NCBI GenBank assembly: GCA_035634055.1
Contig: DASQDR010000097.1
Coordinates: 1-11,679 of the forward strand
DNA length: 11,679 bases
Reading direction: 5' to 3'
From: JAICTV01 sp035634055
Lineage (GTDB): Bacteria; Planctomycetota; Phycisphaerae; Tepidisphaerales; Tepidisphaeraceae
Part shown: positions 1 through 6,483 of the stretch, piece after piece
How positions within the stretch are numbered: the first letter of the stretch is position 1
Layout: the number at the start of each line of letters is the position of its first letter
Made by a program: the position numbers and the translations under genes
The notes under the pieces: generated by a model
The model's input: the letters and a program-made list of their open reading frames with translations, nothing else
What the model was told of the DNA's origin: nothing
The model's database searches: none

Positions 1-1239
1 GTCGCGGTGCAGCGAGCTGACGATGATCACGAACCGCTCGAACCACATGCCGATGTTGACGCACATCGCGACGAACATCACGACCGCCAGGTTGTTCCGC
101 AGCCGCTTGCTCCAGAACAGTTGCGGCGCCAGCACGTTGCACGCGGTCATGCACAGCCACGCCCACCAGTACGGCCCGGCGACGCGGTTCTTGAAGTGGA
201 ACTGCTCGAAGTTCGAGCCGCTGTACCACGCGATGTAGAACTCGACCGCGTACGCGTAGGCCACGATCAGCCCGGTGCCGAGCAGCACCTTGCACATGTT
301 GTCGATGTGGCGGCGGGTGATCAGGTCCTTGAGGCCGAACCATTGGCGGGCGGGGATCGCGAGCGTCAGCACCATCGCGAACCCGCCGAACACCGCGCCC
401 GCGACGAAGTAGGGCGGGAAGATCGACGTGTGCCACCCGGGCACCTGCGAGGTCGCGAAGTCGAACGACACGACCGAGTGCACCGACAGCACGAGCGGCG
501 TGCACAGCCCGGCGAGGATCAGGTACGCCTTCTCGAACCGGTGCCAGTGCCGCGACGAGCCGGTCCAGCCGAGCGCGAAGATGCCGTAAGCGATCTGCTT
601 GACCTTCGACGTCGCGCGGTCGCGCAGCGTCGCCAGGTCCGGGATCATCCCCACGTACCAGAACAGCGCCGACACCGACGCGTAGGTGCTGACCGCGAAC
701 ACGTCCCACAGCAGCGGGCTGCGGAACTGCGGCCACATGTCCATCTGGTTGGGAATCGGAAACAACCAGTACGCCAGCCACGGCCGGCCGACGTGCAGCG
801 CGGGGAAGATGCCGGCACACATCACGGCGAAGATGGTCATCGCCTCGGCGAAGCGGTTGATGCTGGTGCGCCACTGCTGTCGGAACAGGAAGAGGATGGC
901 GCTGATCAGGGTGCCGGCGTGGCCGATGCCGACCCAGAAGACGAAGTTGACGATATCGAACGCCCAGTTGACCGGCGTGTTGTTGCCCCACACGCCCACG
1001 CCGGTCAGCACCAGGTAGCCGATGGTGATGCCGAGCAGGCTGAGGAGCCCCAGTGACATCGAGAAAGCGATGTACCACGCCAGCGGGGTCTTGCGCGCGT
1101 TGATGGAGGTGACGGTCTCGGTGACGTCGCCGAAGGTCTTGCCGCCCAGCACCAGCGGCGCGCGCTGGCCCGGGCGCTCGACGGTGTTGTCCACCTCGCC
1201 GTGCATCCGCGGCAGTTCGTCGGGAGAAATGGCGGTCAT
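1..1239 (-). CDS. actC: ActC, NrfD-type quinol-oxidising membrane subunit of alternative complex III (3' end outside window)
   Basis: This is an integral membrane subunit of ACIII, which oxidises quinol and passes electrons to the Fe-S centres of ActB. About 413 codons are open from ATG at 1239 to the left edge, with no stop, so the C-terminus (probably 60-80 residues) is missing. Seen in the sequence: a soluble N-terminus, then repeated hydrophobic segments starting near residue 53 (AWYIAFSMSLGLLSLLGIT), with at least eight in the window. Conserved-looking ActC stretches include NFVFWVGIGHAGTLISAIL, PALHVGRPW, WPQFRSPLLWDVFAVSTY and HSVVSFDFATSQVPGWHTS, the last being a likely part of the quinol pocket. 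The start follows the actB TAA with no intervening base, so the two are almost certainly translated together. PsrC, NrfD or HybB are the alternative names for this fold, but gene order after ActA and ActB settles the ACIII assignment. actD, actE and actF would be expected beyond the left edge. Confidence 0.93.
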   Translation of the reverse strand, partial: MTAISPDELPRMHGEVDNTVERPGQRAPLVLGGKTFGDVTETVTSINARKTPLAWYIAFSMSLGLLSLLGITIGYLVLTGVGVWGNNTPVNWAFDIVNFVFWVGIGHAGTLISAILFLFRQQWRTSINRFAEAMTIFAVMCAGIFPALHVGRPWLAYWLFPIPNQMDMWPQFRSPLLWDVFAVSTYASVSALFWYVGMIPDLATLRDRATSKVKQIAYGIFALGWTGSSRHWHRFEKAYLILAGLCTPLVLSVHSVVSFDFATSQVPGWHTSIFPPYFVAGAVFGGFAMVLTLAIPARQWFGLKDLITRRHIDNMCKVLLGTGLIVAYAYAVEFYIAWYSGSNFEQFHFKNRVAGPYWWAWLCMTACNVLAPQLFWSKRLRNNLAVVMFVAMCVNIGMWFERFVIIVSSLHRD

Positions 1240-4200
1240 TTAATGCTCCGACTCCTTGGTCGCGGCGGGGGACGCGGCGGGCGCGGTGGATGCGGCGGCA
1301 CCGGCGGCATGATGCTGTCCGCTACCACCAGCACCACCGTGGCCCACGGCCTGGCCGGTCCCGGCGCCGGCGGGAATCGCGTCGAGCGACTCCGCCGGGT
1401 TGCGGACCTTCGCCAGGTACTGCGTGCGCGGGCGGGTGTTCAGCTCTTCCAGCACGCTGTAGGCGCGCGGGCTCTTGTGCAGTTGCGTGACGGTCGCGGC
1501 GCGGTCGTTGAGGTTGCCGAAGATGATCGCCTGCGTGGGGCAGGCCTGCTGGCAGGCGGTCAGCACCTCGCCGTCGGCCAGCACGTCGCTCGGCCGCCCG
1601 CCGGCGAGGTGGTCGTTCTTCGCCTTGATCTTCGCCTGCGCGATGCGCTGGGTGCAGTAGGTGCACTTCTCCATCACCCCGCGCATGCGGACGGTCACTT
1701 CCGGGTTGAAGACCATCGCCTTGATGGGGTTGACCGACTTGTTCTGCTGCGTGTCGGGGATGTCCAGCCACGGCGCCGGGAAGCGCCCGCCGCGCGGGTC
1801 CAGCGAGTGCCAGTCGAAGTAGTTGAACCGCCGCACCTTGTACGGGCAGTTGTTCGAGCAGTACCGGGTGCCGATGCACCGGTTGTAGACCATGGTGTTC
1901 AGCCCCTCGGTGTCGTGCACGGTGGCGGCGACCGGGCAGACCTGTTCGCAGGGGGCGTTCTCGCAGTGGACGCACATCATCGGCTGGAAGGCGACCTCCG
2001 GGTTGGGGTCGTCGATCGCTCCCTTGAAGTAGCGGTCGATGCGGATCCAGTGCATCTCGCGGTTGACCGCGACCTCGACCTTTCCGACCACCGGGATGTT
2101 GTTCTCGCTCACGCAGGCGACGACGCAGGCGTTGCACCCGATGCAGGCGGTCATGTCGACGGCCATGCCCCAGGCGTGCGGCTCGGTGAAGGCCTTCTCC
2201 TGCCCGCCCTCGGCGACGACGTGCGGCGGATCGAAGAGCTGGAGCCGCAGGTCGCCGTGCCCGTGCGGGTGGGCGGAGCGGGGGTTCTGCTTGAACTCCG
2301 CCAGCGTCGTCTCGCGCACGACGATCCCGCTCTTGTGCTTCTCGCCGACGCGCGCCTCGCGGCCGGCGAAGCCGACGGGGTCGATGATGTGGTGTTCCTG
2401 CGTGGTCGCCAGCTTGTAGGTGCCGCCCGCCTTGGCGACGTTGCCGCCGAGCGCGGCGGACCACTGGTTGGCGGTGCGGACGGGGTAGACGTCGAAGCCG
2501 ACGCCGGTGCCGACGTTGCCGCCGTCGCGCCGCCCGTACCCCAGCGGCAGCGTGATCACGCCCACCGGCTGCCCGGGCAGGATGTACGCGGCGATCTGAA
2601 GCGACTTGCCGTTGAGCGGCAGCGTGAGCAGGTCGCCGCTGGCGACGCCGAGCTTGTCGGCGTCAATCTTGCTGATCATCGCGGCGTTGTCCCACGTCAG
2701 CTTGCTAAGGGGGTCGGGCGTCTCCTGGAGCCAGCCGTTGTTAGCGAAGCGGCCGTCGTAGATCGTGGGATCGGCGATGAAGCGAACCTCCATCGCGTCG
2801 CCGCCGGCGATGTTCGGCTGCGCGACGGCCTGCGCCGTGACGTTGGCGGCCGCGGCGGCAGTGTTGGCAACGATGCCGTCGTGCAGCACGACGTTGAACG
2901 CCTTGTCCTTCTCCGCGCCCGCGCCGCCGCCGCCGCCGCCGCCGCCGCCAAGCATCGGCTCAAGCGTCCGGCGGACCAGCGCCCGTCCGCCGGTCAGGTC
3001 GTCGCCGGCCAGCAGCGCCAGCAACTCGATCGACGACATTCCACCGAACAGCGGCTCGATCAGCGGCTGCTGCACGCTGACGGTCCCGTCGTACGCCCGC
3101 GCGTCGCCCCAGCTCTCGAGGTAGTGCGCCTTGGGCAGGTGCCACGCGCAAGCCTTGGACGTCTCGTTGTAGTAACCGCTCAGGTGGACCGCGTTGGCCA
3201 CGGTACCGAGCAGCTTCTCGAACTCGACCTCCGCCGGCGCGTCGTACGCGGGGTTGCCGCCGAGGATCAGCAGCGTCTGCACGCCGCCGCCCTGGATTTG
3301 CTTGGCGAGCTGCGCGACCGCCTCGGCGTGGGTGGGGCGGTCGGCGTCGGGGACGGCCAGGAACGTGATCGTGTTGCCAATCGAGCCGAGCGCAGCATTG
3401 ATCGCCATGGTGATCGCCTGCGTCTCCGGCGGCAGGTGCGAGCCGGCGGCGACGACGGCGTTCTTCCCCGCGGACCTCAGGTCCGCCGCCAGCGCGTCGA
3501 GGAACTTGCCCTCTTCCGCCGTCAGCTCGCCGACCGGCTTGGCTCCGCCGACGCCCAGGCGGGCGGCGAGGTTCCACGCCAGCGTGGTCACGCGGCTCGG
3601 CTTCAGCGGAAGCCGCGCGTCGGCGACGGCACCCGTGATGCTGAAGACCGATTCGGCCACGTACACGCGGCTCATCGAGCGGTTGCGGTCGGCGCTCTTC
3701 CGCCGCTGCACCCAGTCGTTGGCGTAGCGCGTGTGGGCGGGGTGGGCGCCGAGGAAGTCGCAGTCGAGGGAGACCACGACGTCCGCCTTCTCCAGGTGCA
3801 GCCGCGGGCGGAGCACCTGCCCGAACGCCAGGCGCGTCGCGAGGCGCTCGTTATCGTGGCTGACCGGCTCGTACTCGTAGAACTTCGCCTGCGGGAACTT
3901 GGCGAGGAAGCGCTTGCGGAGGTCGGCGAAGGTCGGGCCGCTACATGCCTCGTGCAGGATGGCGACGTTGGCGCCGTTGCCAGCGAAGAGCGTCGGCGCG
4001 GCGGCGCGGAACGCCTGCCAGTTGACCGCCTTGGCGGCCTGTCCCTTGCCCTGCACCACGCCGCGGCTGCGGTCCGGGTCGTAAAGCTCAAGGACGCTCG
4101 CCTGCGCCAGCGCGTCGGCCGAGCCGTAGCGCTCGGTCACGCGGCTCATCGGGTGCAGCGGGTTGCCCTCGATCTTGATCGGGCGGCCCTCGTAGCTGAC

Positions 4201-4527
4201 CGCCAGCAGCCCGTGCCCGACGCCGCCGAGCTCCATCACGGTGGCGTAATGCTCGCTCAGGCCCGGGATGCGCCCTTCGGGGTTGGCCGACTGCGGGACG
4301 AGCGTTTCCTCCGGCCAGCGGCGGCACCCGGTCAGCCCGATGCCCGCCAGCGCCATCGAAGCCGCCATCAGCTTCATGAACCGCCGGCGCGACAGCCCGC
4401 GGATCTGCTCCGGGTCGTAGCCGGGGAACTCCTTCTCGATCTGCGCGAGCACCTCCGGGCTCTCGGACAGTTGTTCGAGGCTGCGCCAGTACTGCGGTCC
4501 GGTGACGTGATGGTTTACCTGTGACAC
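1240..4527 (-). CDS. actB: ActB, Tat-exported molybdopterin-fold and iron-sulfur subunit of alternative complex III
   Basis: This is the peripheral electron-transfer subunit of ACIII on the extracytoplasmic face, about 1095 residues, the usual size for the fused form. Numbering is from GTG 4527. The N-terminus YWRSLEQLSESPEVL is typical of the extended Tat-variant leader of this family. SRRRFMK (46-52) is a twin-arginine motif and LTGC (Cys68) a lipobox, so it is a likely lipoprotein. Residues about 70-690 form the molybdopterin-oxidoreductase fold, which binds no Mo cofactor in known ActB. Residues about 780-1000 are ferredoxin-like with four cysteine groups: C795/798/801/805, C852/855/860/864, C884/890/894 (CIGTRYCSNNCP, one Cys short, as expected for the 3Fe-4S site) and C955/958/992/996. 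A nine-glycine run at 527-535 comes from a GCC repeat. Start: the frame is also open from TTG at 4536, but GTG 4527 has an AGG about 10 nt upstream; both overlap the end of actA. The tail is Gly/Ala/His-rich low complexity. Confidence 0.94.
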   Translation of the reverse strand: MSQVNHHVTGPQYWRSLEQLSESPEVLAQIEKEFPGYDPEQIRGLSRRRFMKLMAASMALAGIGLTGCRRWPEETLVPQSANPEGRIPGLSEHYATVMELGGVGHGLLAVSYEGRPIKIEGNPLHPMSRVTERYGSADALAQASVLELYDPDRSRGVVQGKGQAAKAVNWQAFRAAAPTLFAGNGANVAILHEACSGPTFADLRKRFLAKFPQAKFYEYEPVSHDNERLATRLAFGQVLRPRLHLEKADVVVSLDCDFLGAHPAHTRYANDWVQRRKSADRNRSMSRVYVAESVFSITGAVADARLPLKPSRVTTLAWNLAARLGVGGAKPVGELTAEEGKFLDALAADLRSAGKNAVVAAGSHLPPETQAITMAINAALGSIGNTITFLAVPDADRPTHAEAVAQLAKQIQGGGVQTLLILGGNPAYDAPAEVEFEKLLGTVANAVHLSGYYNETSKACAWHLPKAHYLESWGDARAYDGTVSVQQPLIEPLFGGMSSIELLALLAGDDLTGGRALVRRTLEPMLGGGGGGGGGAGAEKDKAFNVVLHDGIVANTAAAAANVTAQAVAQPNIAGGDAMEVRFIADPTIYDGRFANNGWLQETPDPLSKLTWDNAAMISKIDADKLGVASGDLLTLPLNGKSLQIAAYILPGQPVGVITLPLGYGRRDGGNVGTGVGFDVYPVRTANQWSAALGGNVAKAGGTYKLATTQEHHIIDPVGFAGREARVGEKHKSGIVVRETTLAEFKQNPRSAHPHGHGDLRLQLFDPPHVVAEGGQEKAFTEPHAWGMAVDMTACIGCNACVVACVSENNIPVVGKVEVAVNREMHWIRIDRYFKGAIDDPNPEVAFQPMMCVHCENAPCEQVCPVAATVHDTEGLNTMVYNRCIGTRYCSNNCPYKVRRFNYFDWHSLDPRGGRFPAPWLDIPDTQQNKSVNPIKAMVFNPEVTVRMRGVMEKCTYCTQRIAQAKIKAKNDHLAGGRPSDVLADGEVLTACQQACPTQAIIFGNLNDRAATVTQLHKSPRAYSVLEELNTRPRTQYLAKVRNPAESLDAIPAGAGTGQAVGHGGAGGSGQHHAAGAAASTAPAASPAATKESEH
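2923..2949 (-). repeat. (GCC)9 microsatellite encoding polyglycine in ActB
   Basis: Nine uninterrupted GCC units on the plus strand encode nine consecutive glycines (about 527-535 of ActB). They fall in a loop between EPML and AGAEKDKAFNVVLHDG, inside the molybdopterin-fold domain. The pure repeat suggests recent slippage. Confidence 0.8.
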
Positions 4528-5222
4528 GTGGAGCAAGCCTGCATGTAGTTAGCGTCGCGGATCTTGAATTCGCTCTTGAGCTGCTTGGCCAGCGCGTTGC
4601 CTTCCTCGCCGGCCGGCGGGCGCCAACCGAGGTTGGTGATCTGGTCCAGCGGGCGAAGGCGCTTTTCCGGCTGGCGGTGACAGTCGAGGCACCAGCCCAT
4701 GCTCAGCGGCTGCGCCTGCGCCACCACGTCCATCTGGTCGACCCGCCCGTGGCACTCCACGCAGCTCACGCCGCGGTTCACGTGCGCCGAGTGGTTGAAG
4801 AAGACGAAGTCCGGCAAGTCGTGGATGCGCTGCCACGGCACCGGCTTGCCGCTGGCCCAACTGTCGCGCACCGGCTGGAGCTTGACGCTCTCGGGCTTGA
4901 TGCTGACGTGGCAGTTCATGCACGTCTGGGTCGGCGGGATCGTCGAGTGCGGGCCCTTGTCAACGCCGATGTGGCAGTAGCGGCAGTCGATGCCGAGCTG
5001 CCCGGCGTGCTGCGCGTGGCTGAACTGCACCGGCTGGACCGGCGCGTAGCCGACCGAGGTCGTCTTGGGGCTGAACCCCAGCCCGGCTAGCACCGGCGCG
5101 TACAGCGCGCCGCCCGCGCCGCCGACCACCAGGATCAGCAGGACGTAGTTCGTCCAACGCGGGAAGACGAAACGGGTGTTCGGCGTCGGGGTCGTGGGAG
5201 TGGTGGGATCAGTTTCGGCCAT
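4515..5222 (-). CDS. actA: ActA, membrane-anchored pentaheme cytochrome c of alternative complex III
   Basis: This multiheme c-type cytochrome subunit of ACIII is thought to carry electrons from the complex to soluble carriers or directly to the terminal oxidase. From ATG 5222 it has 235 residues. Seen: a short Thr/Pro-rich cytoplasmic start, one membrane anchor (YVLLILVVGGAGGALYAPVL), then five CXXCH haem-attachment motifs in order: CRYCH, CMNCH, CVECH, CLDCH and CSTCH, the last three residues from the C-terminus. Extra histidines (QFSHAQHAGQ, FFNHSAHVNR) are likely distal haem ligands. Five haems and a single N-terminal anchor are the ActA pattern rather than NrfH or a plain cytochrome c3. 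The frame stays open upstream to a TTG at 5285, but that extension is Arg-rich and lacks a ribosome site; ATG 5222 has a GAG about 8 nt upstream. It is the first gene of the operon, and its stop overlaps the start of actB by 13-22 nt. Confidence 0.94.
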   Translation of the reverse strand: MAETDPTTPTTPTPNTRFVFPRWTNYVLLILVVGGAGGALYAPVLAGLGFSPKTTSVGYAPVQPVQFSHAQHAGQLGIDCRYCHIGVDKGPHSTIPPTQTCMNCHVSIKPESVKLQPVRDSWASGKPVPWQRIHDLPDFVFFNHSAHVNRGVSCVECHGRVDQMDVVAQAQPLSMGWCLDCHRQPEKRLRPLDQITNLGWRPPAGEEGNALAKQLKSEFKIRDANYMQACSTCHR

Positions 5223-5386
5223 TCCGAGATCTCGCTCGCTCTCGCTGTCGCGCTCCGGTCGCCGCGGCCGGTTGCGTCGTGGCAACGTCCCGCGCGTGGG
5301 GCGCCGTCACGGACGGACCACAGAAGCGTCGCGGAGGACCGGCCGGGCCGTCGGGTGCGCGCGCGCCTTCCGCCCTGTGGCGGCTA

Positions 5387-5415
5387 ACTATTGGGACTCG
5401 CGCGCGTCCCGTCAA
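5387..5415 (-). promoter_or_regulatory. Candidate sigma70-type promoter of the actABC operon
   Basis: On the minus strand TTGACG (5415-5410; 5 of 6 to TTGACA) is followed by a 17-bp spacer and AATAGT (5392-5387; 4 of 6 to TATAAT). This is the only good pair I found in an otherwise strongly GC-rich gap. Transcription would start near 5380, giving a leader of about 157 nt before the actA ATG. The assignment rests on sequence resemblance only. Confidence 0.42.
5393..5410. promoter_or_regulatory. 18-bp near-palindrome filling the actA promoter spacer (possible operator)
   Basis: GGGACTCGCGCGCGTCCC matches its own reverse complement at 16 of 18 positions. It occupies exactly the space between the candidate -35 and -10, overlapping the last base of the -35. 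Operators in this position are used by promoter-distorting or blocking regulators. In DNA this rich in CG, short palindromes also arise by chance. Confidence 0.3.
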
Positions 5416-5476
5416 CGCCGCCGTCGTGCGGCCTTTTGCCGCAGGGACGCCGAGCCATCCGCGCCGCGCGTCCCGT
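5401..5476. repeat. Pair of 12-bp direct repeats in the act control region
   Basis: CGCGCGTCCCGT occurs at 5401-5412 and again at 5465-5476, same orientation, 64 bp apart start to start (about six helical turns), with the RegA-box-like palindrome between them. The copy nearer actA overlaps the candidate -35 and its spacer. Two binding sites for one protein on the same face of the helix is a possible reading; chance is not excluded in CG-rich DNA. Confidence 0.3.
5428..5442. promoter_or_regulatory. RegA/RegR-box-like palindrome upstream of the actA promoter
   Basis: GCGGCCTTTTGCCGC is a perfect 5-bp inverted repeat with a 5-nt centre, and the pairing extends to a flanking T and A (5427 and 5443). 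It fits the RegR box described for Bradyrhizobium (GNGRCRTTNNGNCGC, as I recall it) at 10 of 11 fixed positions and has the GCGGC/GNCGC half-sites reported for PrrA/RegA. Its centre is near -55 relative to the predicted start, a usual place for an activator. The regulator of this family is encoded about 95 bp away (5537 onward). Confidence 0.45.
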
Positions 5477-5536
5477 GTCCTCCACGCGCGCCCGCGCGCG
5501 ATCGTGACACGCTCGGCCCGCGCGTGGTGCGCCTTG

Positions 5537-6133
5537 TTACTCCAGAGGAGGGAGTTTTGCCAACTTGCGTTGCAGCGAGCGGCGGTGAATCCCCAGCCGG
5601 CGCGACGCTTCAGAAATGTTGCCGCGGCAGTCGGCCAGCACCCGTTGGATGTGTTCCCACTCGACGCGCGCCAGCGAGGGCGGCGTCTCCGGCAGCGCGC
5701 CGCCCGCCGTGCCGGACGCCCCCGTGACCGCCGCGGGCGGCGCGTCGCCCCCGCCGGTCGCGGCGGCGCCCCCGTCGCGCTCGAAGACCGCGAGGATTTG
5801 CTCGGTATCGACCGGTTTGCTCAGGTAATCGATCGCCCCGCGGCGGACGGCCTCAACGGCGGTGGCGATGCTCCCGTAACCGGTGAGCACCAGCACCTGC
5901 ATGTCGGGATCGATCGCCACCAGCTCCGGGATCAGGTCGATCCCCGACTTGCCCGGCATGCGAAGGTCCACGATCGCCCGCCCGGGCCGAACCGCGCGCG
6001 CCAGCTCCACCGCCGCCTGCGCATCCCTGGCTTCATGCGTTTCAAAACCCCGAGAAGCCAGTGCCCGCACCAACCGTCCGCGAAACGTCGCGTCGTCATC
6101 AACCACCAGGATCTTGTGACGGTCGGCGGGCAT
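5537..6133 (-). CDS. regA: RegA/PrrA/ActR-family redox response regulator
   Basis: This two-component regulator has 198 residues and is expected to be phosphorylated by the RegB-like kinase encoded just upstream. The receiver domain (about 5-120) has the acidic pocket D12/D13, phospho-acceptor D56 (AIVDLRMPG), T84 (VLTGYGSIATAV) and K106 (YLSKP). A Gly/Ala/Pro-rich linker (about 122-152) leads to WEHIQRV and a Fis-type helix-turn-helix, GNISEASRRLGIHRRSLQRK (about 169-188). WEHIQRV, TGYGxIATAV and the HRRSLQR recognition helix are signatures of the RegA family; there is no AAA+ domain, so it is not a sigma54 activator. The linker is a little longer than in proteobacterial RegA (about 180-185 residues). 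No Shine-Dalgarno sequence precedes the ATG, but a -10-like TATACT does. actA follows after 314 bp and is the likely target. Calling it RegA rather than another family member is by resemblance. Confidence 0.9.
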   Translation of the reverse strand: MPADRHKILVVDDDATFRGRLVRALASRGFETHEARDAQAAVELARAVRPGRAIVDLRMPGKSGIDLIPELVAIDPDMQVLVLTGYGSIATAVEAVRRGAIDYLSKPVDTEQILAVFERDGGAAATGGGDAPPAAVTGASGTAGGALPETPPSLARVEWEHIQRVLADCRGNISEASRRLGIHRRSLQRKLAKLPPLE

Positions 6134-6145
6134 GCGGCGCGGTGC

Positions 6146-6161
6146 AGTATAGCGACACGAC
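6146..6161 (-). promoter_or_regulatory. Candidate -10 element and GTCGC half-site just upstream of regA
   Basis: On the minus strand TATACT (6151-6146; 5 of 6 to the -10 consensus) lies 12 nt before the regA ATG, so any transcript starting there would have a leader of only about six bases. It is directly preceded by CGTGTCGC (6159-6152), the same eight bases found next to the -10-like element before regB. No good -35 is visible at 17 bp. Confidence 0.3.
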
Positions 6162-6212
6162 GCCGTGGGCGCGTGCGCCGCCCGCGCTGCATCCCCGGCC
6201 CGGGCGAGCAGC

Positions 6213-6468
6213 TCAACCGGCAGCGCTGTCGGCGTCGCCTCCGCCGATCTGACGACGGGTCACGGGCCAGGGGCGGAACGTGGCGCTGACCACGTCGATC
6301 TTCTGCAGGCGGCGCTGGAGTTCCCGAACCCACGCTGGCTCCGCGCCCAGGTCAGCCGGCGCGTCGAGGCTCTCGTAGAGCGCGTCGGCCAGCTCCAGGG
6401 GCTCGGCCCTCGGTGAGCCGCAGCGCTTCTTCGATGACGCTTGCTTTGCTCCGGATATCGCTGAGCAA
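6213..6468 (-). pseudogene. Frameshifted addiction-module antitoxin (TIGR02574/PF09720-like)
   Basis: Two reading frames together spell one small protein. Frame one reads KASVIEEALRLTE (to 6409); frame two continues AEPLELADALYESLDAP (from 6407), then an EPAWVRELQRRLQKID block and a PW motif, to TGA at 6213. Removing one base of the three-base run at 6407-6409 joins them into about 84 residues, resembling the putative addiction-module component family (EEAL..PxExxELAxALLESLD ... AWxxExxRRLxEID ... PWxxVR). A TTG at 6468 could have been the start; no ATG lies in that frame after the regB stop (6484). These antitoxins usually precede a RelE/ParE-like toxin, but only 79 bp separate the stop from regA, so no toxin is present. 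Alternatives are a sequencing error in the short run (an intact solo antitoxin) or programmed frameshifting, for which no slippery site is evident. Confidence 0.6.
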
Positions 6469-6483
6469 ACTGCAAGACAGTTC

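Larger units (their letters stand above)
5223..5536 (-). promoter_or_regulatory. Control region between regA and the actABC operon (314 bp)
   Basis: This gap without a gene precedes actA. It is very GC-rich apart from one AT-richer patch around 5383-5392. Read on the minus strand it contains, in order: a 12-bp repeat copy (5465-5476), a RegA-box-like palindrome (5428-5442), a -35/-10 pair (5415-5387) with a palindrome in its spacer, and a predicted leader of about 157 nt with a short inverted repeat (GTTGC/GCAAC, 5271-5286). I see no small coding sequence and no convincing terminator after regA, so read-through from regBA into act is also possible. Confidence 0.55.

Noticed and set aside
7..1056. 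Plus-strand open frame opposite actC
   Set aside because: Low-complexity His/Arg/Glu-rich translation with no domain; the minus frame is the conserved NrfD-type protein.
1201..4524. Very long open frame (1107 codons) on the plus strand opposite actB
   Set aside because: It is the antisense shadow of a GC-rich gene. Its translation is Arg/Ala/Val/Asp-rich without any domain, whereas the minus strand gives clear ActB motifs.
5271..5286. Inverted repeat GTTGC/GCAAC in the actA leader
   Set aside because: Only five pairs with a six-base loop; not distinguishable from chance as an operator or riboswitch element.
5279..6289. Plus-strand open frame across the act control region and regA
   Set aside because: It runs through the promoter and the full regA gene in antisense, and its Arg-rich translation has no recognisable motif.
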